Source: Ahaetulla prasina (taxonomy: Eukaryota; Chordata; Lepidosauria; Squamata; Colubridae). From it: 64,000 bases of DNA. Made by a program: the position numbers and the translations under genes. The DNA is taken from positions 67,981,205 through 68,045,204 of the forward strand of contig NC_080546.1 of NCBI RefSeq assembly GCF_028640845.1, given 5' to 3'. Positions 55,441 through 64,000 of the stretch are shown in pieces; positions within the stretch are counted from its first letter, which is position 1; every line of letters begins with the position of its first letter. The notes below the pieces were generated by a model. That model searched no databases. It was not told the origin of the DNA and was given only the letters and a program-made list of their open reading frames with translations.

Positions 55441-57586
55441 CAAAAGGCTGGTTCAATGGACTACTGGTCTTTTTCTGCCATTGGGTTTCTATGTTTCATC
55501 TTCTGCAACAGCTTAAACTCAATTTATTTACAAATAAAAGAACCCTTTTCCAACAGTGACCACAGCATGACTGACTTTTGTCTCAACATACATCCTTACA
55601 AAAATCACCATAATAATGGGATACCCAACTACAAAAAAGCCAACTATGATTTCATAGACACCGACCTCTCATCTTTTGATTGGCAAATTTTATTCTCTGG
55701 CTATAACACTGCTGAAGACCATTATAACATTTTCTCGCTTGAAATCAATACAGTTATTAAACTGTATGTACCACTAAACAGGAAAAACAAGTTACCCATA
55801 TCAATAAGAAAGCTTCAATCCAAAAAAAATCCCTCTGGCAAAAAAACAAAATTGGCTATGTAGCTAACTTCAAAAGCTGCTACAAAAATATATGCCACCA
55901 AATAAAGACTTAATGCACCAATTACCACATCAAACAAGAAGAAAATCTTCTTCGCACGAAATCCAACCGCACCCTCTATAATTTTTAACTTAAAGACTTG
56001 AGATCCATCCCACCCCTAAAAGGACCTAACGGTAAAGAATGCAGTGATGAAGCAGTTAAAGCAAGCCTCTTTAACACATTCTTCGGCTCAATCTTTGTAA
56101 ACAGCAATGGCTCATGCCCAACATTCCCTAGTTGTACTGCTAATAACTACAACGATCTAACACAAATAGATTTCACAGAAGATAATGTTGAAATGGCACT
56201 CTGCAGACTAAAACCATCTCTATCTATCAGACCTAATGGACTATGTGCATATTTCTTAAGAAAAATTTCCACTGCTATAGCTGAACCCCTAAGCATAATC
56301 TTTGAAAAATCTTTCAGGACCAGCTCCCTACCCAGCCTATGGTCACTATCCATGGTCATCCCTATCTTCAAAAAGGGAGACCCCACCCTAGTTGAAAATT
56401 ACAGACCAATCTCTTTATGCTGCATCACCTGCAAAGTCATAGAACCAATCATTAACCAATCCATTACCCTACACTTAGAAACAATTGGATAGCCGCATTC
56501 CTGTCAAAAAACAACAAGTGGTCAAAATAGGGAGCTTCCTATCAAATCCTGCACCTATTAACAGCAAGGCAGCATTCTAGGACCAACACTTTTCATACTA
56601 TACATAAATGACCTCTGCGATTATATTATAAACAACTGCATTCTCTTTGCCGATGATGCAAAACTATTTAGCACCACTGACAATGCTGCTACCCTTCAAA
56701 AAGACCTTGATTTTGTGTCAGAATGGTCAAACAATTGGCAACTCCAAATCTCAACCAACAAATGCTCTGTCTTACACATTGGCAAAAAGAATCAGAACAC
56801 AAAATACAAGCTGAGTGGACACCTTCACTCTGTCAAAGACCTTGAAGTACTCATCTCAAATAATCTAAGTGCCAGAGCTCACTGGAACAGCATTGCCAAA
56901 AAGGCATTAAGTGTTGTAAATCTAATCTTACATAGCTTCTTCTCTGGTAATATCAAACTACTAACCAAAGCATACAAAACATTTGCTAGACCAATTCTCA
57001 AATACAGGTCATCTGTCTGGAACCTGCACTGCATATCAGACATTAATACAACTGAATGTGTCCAGAAATATTTCACAAGAAGAGTCTTCCACTCCTCTTC
57101 TCGCAACAAAATAGCTTATGCCACCAGACTTGAAATTCTGGGCTTAGACAACTTAGAACCACACTTAGGCCTTTGGTATGACCTAAGTGTAGCTCAAAAT
57201 TATTTGCCACAATGTCCTACCTGTCAATGACTACTTCAGCTTCAACCACAACAACACACGAGCACACAATAAATACAAACTTAATGTAAACCGTTCCAAA
57301 CTCATTTGCAGAAAATATGACTTCAGCAACAGAGTGGTCAATGCCTGGAGGGCACTATCTGACTCATCCCCAACCCCCCAAAATTTTAACCTAAGACTGT
57401 CTAGTGTTGACCTCACCCCATTCCTATGAGGTCTTTAAGGGGCGTGCATAAGAGCACCAGCATGCCTATCATCCCTGTTGTAATGTTCCCTTTATTTGTA
57501 TTCATTTTATGTATTCAATTCATGTTTATCCTATATATATTATCTAGTACGTACTTGACAAATCAAATACATAAATAAAATGTGTT
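55441..57586 (+). mobile_element. Jockey/CR1-group LINE (family B, copy 3), about 2.1 kb
   Basis: A + strand LINE from the end of the endonuclease to the 3' terminus, which ends CAAATACATAAATAAAATG. It is homologous to the fragments at 34982 and 36301 and is the longest copy of this family here. 5'-truncated. No target duplication read. Confidence 0.85.
55456..57230 (+). pseudogene. Family B LINE ORF2: endonuclease end, RT, C-terminus
   Basis: 55456-55863 holds the endonuclease end (NSDHSMTDFCL). 55998-56492 encodes RT blocks (PNGLCAYFLRKIS, SLWSLSMVIPIFKKGDPTLVENYRPISL). Around 56580-56690 is the motif ILGPTLFILYINDL and FADDAKLF (catalytic FADD retained). 56715-57230 is the C-terminal domain (FVSEWSNNWQLQISTNKC, YKTFARPILKYRSSVWN, ECVQKYFTRRVF). 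A deletion around 56490-56570 and several stops inactivate it. Confidence 0.85.
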
Positions 57587-58000
57587 CTGACTGCTAGTTG
57601 GTGTTCATGGATGCGTTCTGCCAGTCTTCTGCCTGTTTGTGCTATATAGCGGTTGTTGCAGTCCTTACATTGTATTTTGTAATTGACTTCTGTTTTTTCT
57701 TCTGGGGTTGTTGGGTCTTTTGGTCTGCTTAGGATTTTTTGAAGGGCTTTAATTGGCTTGTGTACTATGCTAATTCTATGTGGTTGTAGTAGTCTGTTGG
57801 TGGTTTCTAAGATATTCTTGATGTATAGCAGATGCTCTATTTCTGTTTTTCTGCAGTTCTGGGTTGTTGCAGTATATTTGGACAAGATTATCATTACTCT
57901 TATCATGGGTAATGTATAGCTAGATTCACAGCGATAGACAGTTACAAAGAAGGTGGGGGTTTTTTTTGTATAAAATTGGAGCATTGAGGTATCCCATTTT
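57587..58000 (-). mobile_element. Penelope-like element fragment with GIY-YIG endonuclease
   Basis: The reverse-strand frame 57544-57984 (PLE part about residues 15-130) reads LQKILSRPKDPTTPEEKTEVNYKIQCKDCNNRYIAQTGRRLAERIHEHQLAVR. This is the Penelope GIY-YIG endonuclease region with its Cys pair (CKDC), Y-I-x-Q-T-G-R block, and the Arg and Glu-His residues. The second motif is YIAQTGR, where family members usually have YIGQTGR. The RT is absent. It abuts the LINE 3' end at 57586. Confidence 0.85.
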
Positions 58001-58950
58001 CGAGGCCCATTATCTGCAAATTCTAACCCTTAAAAAAATACAGACCTCAATACCCACAAAAGGTAGACAGGGAAGAGAGCATAGATAAAGATCTTCTGCA
58101 ATTTTCATTTTTAAATTCCTTTAAGAAACCTTGTTCTGTTTTCACAATTGAGTAGAAACATTTCTGGATTCACCACAAGATAGTTTGTTCAATCACAAAG
58201 CCATAATTCAAAATTTAATAGACTTGGCAGAAGACTCTCAGACATGATTCAGATAGACAGAAATTTTATTGCAAGCAAAAATACAAAATTTTATTGCAAC
58301 CAAAAACAACTGATTGCCTATAGGCAGAGCAAGGATTTTAGGTTTTTATTTTTTTAAATGTACTATTACAGTTTACATGGCCATCCATCTCATTATAGTG
58401 ACTCTTAGAAGCGTACAAAAATCAAAACCTAATTATTAAAAAAATTATTTATGAAGCCCCAGGAAAACGTCAACTTCCAATCATAAAAATAATAACTAAG
58501 ATAGCCTAATCTTCTAGCTTGAATACCTGGGAAAGAGCCAGGCCTTTAGAGTTTTATGAAAGGCCAAAAGGGTTGCAATCATCCACATTTCTGGGGAGGT
58601 ACTGTTCCACAAGATAAGCATAACACAGAGATGGCAGGATTAGTGAATCTTATAAAATGACATTGTTTAACAGAGGTGACCCAGAGCATGCCCGCTCTGG
58701 TAGATATGGTAGGTAAACAAGGATAAAGAGAAAGACAAGGGGAAAGAAAGACAGCATGGCCCTTTGTTATGCACAGCTTTTATGTGACTGGCATCTTGAT
58801 ATGCACCAGAAATGTACTGGGAATCAGTATAGCTTGGGCCTAGCAGGAGACAAGAAAATACTGCTCATATCACTGTACTGTGGACCAGCTGCAGCTCAAA
58901 ATGTTCTTCAAACACATTGTAATGATTGAAATGGGAAGTGACTTAAGACT
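58001..58950. other. Unique-looking sequence, no gene
   Basis: AT-rich DNA with a local direct repeat (AAATTTTATTGCAAGCAAAAA / AAATTTTATTGCAACCAAAAA at 58261-58310). No coding or RNA signal seen. Confidence 0.4.
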
Positions 58951-59763
58951 TGTATGTATGTATGAGCTATAGTGGCACAATGGGTAGAAGGCAGTATTGC
59001 AGGCTACCTGCAGACTATAAGACACACTTTTTTGTCTCCCAGAAGGGGGCAAAAATGTCTGTGCATCTTATAGACCGAATATTGCCAAAGCCCCACCCAC
59101 CCACCAGCCATTTTTTTGACTCTGCATGCCCTGTTTTCAGGCCTTTTTTTCAGCCTGTTTTTGAGGCTTTTTTTGCTCGTTTTCAGGGCTTTTTTCGGTC
59201 CGTTTCTGAGGCTTTCTGGGCTCATTTTTGAAAAAAATGGGCTGAAAAAGCCTTGAAAACAGGCCAAAAAACGTCTTGAAAACAGCTCCCCAAAATGGGC
59301 TGAAAAAGCCTCAAAAATGGGATGAAAAAAACTTCAAAAATGGGCCAAAAAGCCACAAAGATGCCCCCCCAAAAGCCTCAAAAATGGGCCCCAAAAGCCC
59401 CGAAGATGGGCTGAAAAAAACCTCAAAAATGGTCCAAAAAAAGCCCCAAAAATGGGCCAGAAAAAGATTGGAAAAGGGTTGGAAAAAGGTCCCAAAAAAG
59501 GGAGGCAAAAACTTTTGTTGTTTTCCTCCTCTAAATTTATGTGCATCTTATAGTCCGAAAAATACGGTAATTCTGCTGACTCTCACCGCTGTTTGATTCT
59601 CACTGGCTCAAGATTGACTCAGCCTTCCATCCTTCCAAGGTTGGTAAAATGAGGATTCAGATTGTTGGGGGCTATATGCAGACTCTATAAACCACTTAGA
59701 GAGAGCTGTTAAACGTTATGAAGTCTATTTAAGTCTAATTGCTATTGTTATGCGTGTATGTAT
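58951..59763 (+). mobile_element. Squamate tRNA-derived SINE (58960-59754), split by a DNA element
   Basis: Direct repeats TGTATGTAT at 58951-58959 and 59755-59763. The left part carries a tRNA-like A-box region (AGTGGCACAATGGGTAGAAG). The right part carries a B-box-like TTTGATTCTCAC, then the family body (GGCTCAAGATTGACTCAGCC, GGTAAAATGAGG) and the tail AAGTCTAATTGCTATTG. The TA element at 59007 interrupts it between GCAGGC and ATTCTGCTGAC. Confidence 0.88.
59005..59569. mobile_element. TA-flanked hairpin DNA element (59007-59567)
   Basis: Flanked by TA at 59005-59006 and 59568-59569; removing it restores the SINE. Ends: left CAGACTATAAGACACAC, right inverted TTATAGTCCGAAAAATACGG. The interior is one large imperfect foldback centred near 59229, made of about 25-bp repeats (AAAAATGGGCTGAAAAAGCC on the right; GGCTTTTTTTGCTCG, TTTTTCAGCCTG on the left). 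The CCGTAT terminus resembles the TA element at 3625. No transposase. Confidence 0.9.
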
Positions 59764-59789
59764 ACACATATACATACACATATAGATAG

Positions 59790-60040
59790 ATAACTTCTGC
59801 AACCTAGCTGTTCGAAAGCACATAAAAAATGGAAGTAGAAAAATAGGGACCACCTTTGGTGGGAAGGTAACAGCATTCTGTGTACCTTTGGCATTTAGTC
59901 ATGTCAGCCACATGACCACGGAGATGTTGTCAGACAGCACTGGCTCTTCGGCTTTGAAACGGAGATGAGCACCGCCCCCTAGAGTTGGGGACTAGCACAT
60001 AGAGCCAAGGGGAACCTCTACCTTATAGGGGAATCTTATA
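59790..60040 (+). mobile_element. Sauria-type SINE, 5'-truncated
   Basis: Contains a B-box-like GCTGTTCGAAAGCAC and the conserved body GTAGAAAAATAGGGACCACC, GGCCACATGACCACGGAGA-like sequence, TTCGGCTTTGAAACGGAGAT and GAGCACCGCCCCCTAGAGT, ending GGGGAACCTCTACCTTA. This is a well-known squamate SINE body with a short 3' end; the A-box part is missing. Confidence 0.85.
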
Positions 60041-60176
60041 GATAGTTAGACAGATACACAGACAATGATAGACAAAAGACAGACTGACAGATAGATATCC
60101 TCAAATTTCCTTAGAAAAGGTGGAAGTAAGAACCATAATATCCAAATGGATCATGGATCTTCTAATAACAATTACG
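60041..60176. other. Unassigned spacer with (GATA/GACA)-like repeats
   Basis: Degenerate AGACAGATAGATA units at about 60046-60100, then unassigned sequence up to the LTR. Confidence 0.5.
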
Positions 60177-60551
60177 TGTTAGTCATGGAGGCCATCTTTT
60201 TATTTGAATCTTCAGGGCTGCCACACTTAGTGCTGTGGGAAACTGGGGGGGGGAATTGCATGAAGTTGCAGAACTATCTAACCATAATAACATTAGGGCA
60301 TTCAGCCTGGACCTGAAGTGTGTGACTGGGAGGCATCTCCAGTTGGGACGGTGCATTGATTGGACCATGTGATGGACATGTGAGTGCAGGGGAAGGGACT
60401 TGGACTTTGTTTTCGGTGGGGAAAACCTAGAAGCTTTCGGATTCAGGTTTTCCCAGATGTGCCAATATGACATCTCTAATAAAATAGAACTTTGAAGAAC
60501 GTCTAGCCTCGGAGTCTTCTTTCGTTGGGGGTGTTACTTGGAACCCTGACA
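60177..60551 (+). repeat. Gypsy B 5' LTR, 375 bp
   Basis: Starts TGTTAGTC and ends CCCTGACA. It shares GATTGGACCATGTGATGGAC, GCCAATATGA and GGAACCCTGACA with the LTR ending at 8829. Confidence 0.85.
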
Positions 60552-61200
60552 TTAACCCGAATCTCCCTAAAAAGTTTGCCCAGCTCCTCGATCTCCACGG
60601 TGCTGTCTGGGGTCCTGAGCCCCGAGCGCCAACCTGACACTGGGTGGTGTGAAAACTCAGGGATGATGGAGGAGAACACAGTGACCACAGAGGGAACCAC
60701 TGGTTTGATGGTCCACATCAAGATCCTCTACTCCCCTTCCAAATCTGTGAAGGCAGTGAAGGCCACCAAAGTGGTCCGGCCCAAAGAGCCAGCGCCCTGG
60801 AAAACCGCTCAACCAGATCCCTATCTGTGGGGTGAGGTTGCAGGAACTTCACCGCCCCTGGAGTTACTGACCGGGGTGATGCTGTGGAACAGCAGATGAG
60901 AATGAGCAGAGTGGAGCAGACCCAAGCCCTTGAATGGAGAGCACCAGGACTGGCTGATCTCAGCGATTCCCAAGAGTGGGGCTTTCCACTACTGACACAA
61001 AGCCAGTTTCTAGCAGGTCTACCGAAGTGGTTCAACCACCTAAGCATGGGCAGCATTGCACAACCTCCTAGTACCACCTGACTGGATTCTGCTCAGCCCA
61101 TGTTCAACTTTCCGGGCCAAGGGACTGCAGTGGCACTGAATGGAGGGTTGGACTCATTTCACTCAGCATGAAGTGGATCACACCATAGCCTTCCCCATCG

Positions 61201-61842
61201 GGCCCTGTCGTGTCCCACCCCCCGCTCCGACGAACGAGTCAAGGAAGTCCATAACCAATTTGGCAATGAAGCCTCTGCAGCTTGCCAAGTTCCTCCAAGG
61301 TTTCTCAGGGCAGGCAGGAGTCCAAGTTGTGACTTCAGCAATAGGGTCCGGTATCAGCAAACTCGATAAGACTTTGCTTGACTCAAGGTTGGAATGCCAA
61401 AAGCAGGTCCTTTATATAGGCTGTGGGGTGTGGCTCCATGACTCAGCATTTATCCAGGACTGCCCCTCCCTTCCTTCTGCTGGCGTCACCTCTCAGATCT
61501 CCAGAAGCGAGGGTCCTCCCACTCTGAATTGTCTTCAGATGGATCTGCTGGCAGCTTCTGGGAAAGGGAGGGGTCAGAAGAAGTAGACCCGAGCAATTCC
61601 AATACCTGGCTGTTTTCCTGCTCTGACGGCTGAGCCAAAGGAACACACGCTGTATGAGTGAGATTTATCAGGCTTGTCCTTCCACTCCTGGAATCGTCTC
61701 TGGGCATGGGGCCAGGGCCGGGGGCTGGAGGCATGACAGGCCATTCATCTTCATTATCAGACTCGGAGTCTGATAACAGGCCCGGTTGGAGACGGGAGGG
61801 GCCCAGCTGAGGAGAGGAGGGAGGACGAATCACAACAGGCTC
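61201..61842 (-). mobile_element. Solo LTR of a chromovirus-like family (61206-61837)
   Basis: Ends TGTCGTG and CACAACA, flanked by GGCCC and GGCTC (4 of 5). The - strand has a TATA-like CCTATATAAAGG (61411-61422). Its frame 61486-61833 (SDSESDNEDEWP, acidic Ser/Pro-rich) resembles the pol tail encoded in the gypsy A LTR (DSDDSESEGEDLASP), so it probably comes from a relative of gypsy A. No internal region remains. Confidence 0.75.
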
Positions 61843-62109
61843 AATCTACCAGGATGACAGCTCCTACTAGAGTCAGAGTTGCACCACAGCAAGTCCTGTT
61901 AAGCCAATCCAGTCCGGTGCTACAAGAACCACCACTGGGACCCCCCAACACCCCCCTCCTCAGCAGTTGGTCCTCAGATTGCCTCTGCCAACCAGATCCC
62001 CTGGCTGGGCCTTTTATCCCAGCCAGGGGTGGGTTCGATACCAATGGACACCAGCTCCAGTCCTGCTGCCTGCACTGGCCCCGTAGCTGGCACCAGCCCT
62101 GCATCCAGG

Positions 62110-62500
62110 GCTCCTCCTCCATGGTTTAGAGTGACATTTGATGGGACCACAGGAAAGCTGGCCTACTTCCTCAATTAGGCTTGGTCTCACATTGACCACT
62201 ATGGGGTCCAATACCAGACCAATCGGGACATGATTTCGGCAATTGCAGATGGCATGAATGAAGGAGAAGCAGCACAGTGGATAGCTGAACTACATGATGA
62301 AGGAGCCCTGGAGTTAGATGATGCAGACGAGTTCATCCAACTGCTCCAAGGCCGGTTCGAGGACACAGCCCACCGGTATAGAAGCCAAAGCCCAGATCAA
62401 AGCCTTGAAGCAAGTGAGCTGGCCTCCCCAAAAATTAATGTGGGAATTTCAGAGGCTGGCTGGAAAACTGAGAGACTGGCCTGAACGCTCCTCATCTACC
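62110..62500 (+). pseudogene. Gypsy B gag capsid region
   Basis: The + strand encodes FDGTTGKLAYFLN-like and then QYQTNRDMISAIADGMNEGEAAQWIAELHDEGALELDDADEFIQLLQGRFED, the retrotransposon-gag (capsid) block of the type also found in domesticated vertebrate RTL/PNMA-like proteins. A stop separates the first block from the second, and the frame changes again near 62470. No zinc knuckle was recognised downstream. Confidence 0.75.
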
Positions 62501-62939
62501 ACTTCAAAGAGGCCTTTGACCCAGATGTCAGACAAGCCTGCAGCATCTGGGGAGTTCCAGAGCATATACAAACCTGACACAGCACAGCAGTGGCCATGGA
62601 CCTGGAAATTCACCCCAAAAAACTGGCAAGAAGACCTCTGGGCTTCCAAACTCTGGTCAAGCTAACCAGCCCTGCAACCCATGCTCTCAGGGATTATCAA
62701 GTGCTACCGATGCAGTCAGGATAGGCACAGGGCATCCAAATACCTGGACCCTGCCCCAGTCTCTCAGGTACAGACCCCCTCTGCACCCTAGGGAAGGAGA
62801 ACCCCGAGGAAACCACTGGACAAGTGGAAAATTGCCGAACAGGCTGTTGAAGTTACTCTTCTTTCAACTGGGAATAAGGAAACTCCAGCCAGAGAAACCC
62901 CTCTGGGGTCTGCCAAAGGGAGAAGCAGTGAAAACAACC

Positions 62940-63900
62940 CGATTGTAAGTGAAGCCATCTACCCCTTCACTATCAAAACCTGGATTGTAGTGCTGGAAAC
63001 AGGAGCCCAAGGGAAGGTAGAGGCCATCATAGACACTGGCTGCACCAGATGCCTAATCAGCCTCCCCATAGTCCAACAGTTGGGGATAGGCACAAGACCC
63101 CTAGCGCACCCCATCCATTTTGAATAGGTCGATGGAACCCTAATAGGAGGAGCCCCGGCCACATTGGTCAAAGAACTTGTTAGACTGGAGATGGGGCACC
63201 ACCAAGAACTCATCCGATTTGTCATAGCTCCCAGAATGACTAAGTCAATCATATTGGGCCTCACTTGGCTAGACAAATGGGGACCAACCATCACATGGGA
63301 AGATGGCTACTGAAAGCTAAGAATAGGGATTGGCCTGCTGCTGCCCATCAAACCAGACAGTTGCCAAAAGGCCACAAACCCTAGCAACCCCAGCAAGTGG
63401 GAAACCACAGTTCCCACTGCAGACAAACTTCCCGGCAGCCCACAGGTGCCAAAGGAATACCAAGACCTATCAGATGTCTTTAGAGAGCAAGATTGAAACT
63501 TCCTCCCCCATCATCGCCCAACAGAGTGCACTATTGAGTTCGTGCCGAGAGCAAAGTTGCCTAAACCAAAGATGTACTCTATGACTCCAAAATAAATGGC
63601 TGAGTTAAGAAAATACACTGATTACCAACTTAGCGTGGGGCTTTATCCAGCCCGCTAAATCCAGAGAGGCAGCCCCTTACTATTTAAAGAGAAAAACGAT
63701 GAGGGGATGAAGCTCTGCATAGATTTTTGTAAAATTAATGCTATGTGCATGGAGAACACCTACCCCCTCCCCCTCATGAAAGACATGCTAAGTCACTTAG
63801 CCAAGGGCAAGGTGTTCATAAAACTGGACCTGAGAGAAGCCTATTACCACATATGGATTAGAGAAGGAGACAAATGAAGACTGCTTTTAACTGTCCGCTT
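62940..63900 (+). pseudogene. Gypsy B protease and reverse transcriptase start
   Basis: Aspartic protease: VEAIIDTGCTRCLISLP with the catalytic DTG at 63032-63040, followed by IILGLTWLDKWGP. A linker (YQDLSDVF, HHRPTECTIEF) leads to RT with CIDFCKINA, NTYPLPLMKDML and KVFIKLDLREAYYHIWIREGD (catalytic Asp codon about 63827-63829). In-frame stops occur at about 63125, 63312, 63494 and 63593 and a frame change near 63650. The YxDD box lies beyond the window. Confidence 0.85.
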
Positions 63901-64000
63901 GGCAGCTTCCAGTTCAAAGTCATGCCATTTGGCCTGCAAGGGTCTCCCAGTCTTCATGCAGCTGACAAATGAGGTGCTAAATGAGCAACTATACAAAGGG

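Larger units (their letters stand above)
60177..64000 (+). mobile_element. Gypsy B: Ty3/gypsy retrotransposon, 5' LTR to RT, running off the window
   Basis: A + strand element. 5' LTR 60177-60551, then a degenerate gag region, protease and reverse transcriptase up to the window end. Same family as the 3' fragment at 6860-8829, based on shared LTR ends. A solo LTR of a different gypsy family interrupts it at 61206-61837. Multiple stops show that it is inactive. Confidence 0.88.

Noticed and set aside
58972..59620. tRNA gene
   Set aside because: A-box and B-box-like motifs belong to a SINE with tail and target duplication; the cloverleaf is not intact and is split by a transposon.

Overview
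The window is repeat-dense vertebrate DNA, most probably from an advanced (colubroid) snake. The main clues are a LINE 3' end carrying an expanded AATAG microsatellite (the arrangement described for Snake1/CR1-L3 in colubroid snakes), squamate tRNA-derived SINEs, snake-type L1, L2 and CR1 LINEs, CTACCGGTTC-type hAT miniature elements, and GATA repeats. I see no intact host gene, no tRNA or rRNA gene, no CRISPR array, and no prokaryotic or operon-like organisation. Almost every protein-like reading frame belongs to a transposable element, and nearly all are broken.

Layout. 1-6230: a decayed + strand L1 split by a TA-flanked inverted-repeat DNA element (3625-6116) that carries a CpG-rich cargo. 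6232-11893 and 18463-19150: a - strand CR1 in pieces. It is interrupted by the 3' half of a Ty3/gypsy element (about 6860-8829), whose LTR holds a Snake1 LINE with (AATAG)n (7552-8524), and by a hAT-like element (11894-18462, 8-bp duplication CTGTGCTG), which itself contains a + strand L1 (12544-16645) and a 125-bp MITE. 19150-23160: a CR1 fragment, the left end of a second hAT-like element, a - strand L1 and a long foldback. 23683-25581: a solo LTR (duplication CAACT) with a CR1 inside. 25847-29957: a nearly complete - strand L2. 29960-31118: an L1 fragment. 31119-34123: simple repeats and another CR1 with a hAT MITE inside. 34132-37751: a hAT-like element holding three LINE insertions. 37899-50740: an almost full-length L1 (16-bp duplication) that received a 5-kb gypsy chromovirus in its 5' region and a 2.2-kb L2 in the end of ORF1. 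51118-53490: a CR1 hit by two hAT elements. 53491-60176: unique-looking DNA with a jockey-group LINE, a Penelope fragment and two SINEs, one of which hosts a TA-flanked hairpin element. 60177-64000: a second gypsy element running off the window, with a solo LTR of another family inside.

How the parts relate. The value of the window is in its chronology: many junctions keep target-site duplications, so the order of insertion can be read directly (for example L1, then gypsy A and L2 inside it; CR1, then a hAT MITE at the same CR1 site in two copies). Autonomous functions visible in fragments are L1 ORF1p, APE endonuclease and reverse transcriptase; L2, CR1 and jockey-group reverse transcriptases; gypsy gag-protease-RT-RNaseH-integrase-chromodomain; and a GIY-YIG endonuclease. 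No DNA transposase was found, so all hAT and TA elements here are non-autonomous. Boundaries without a stated duplication are approximate, to within some tens of bases.
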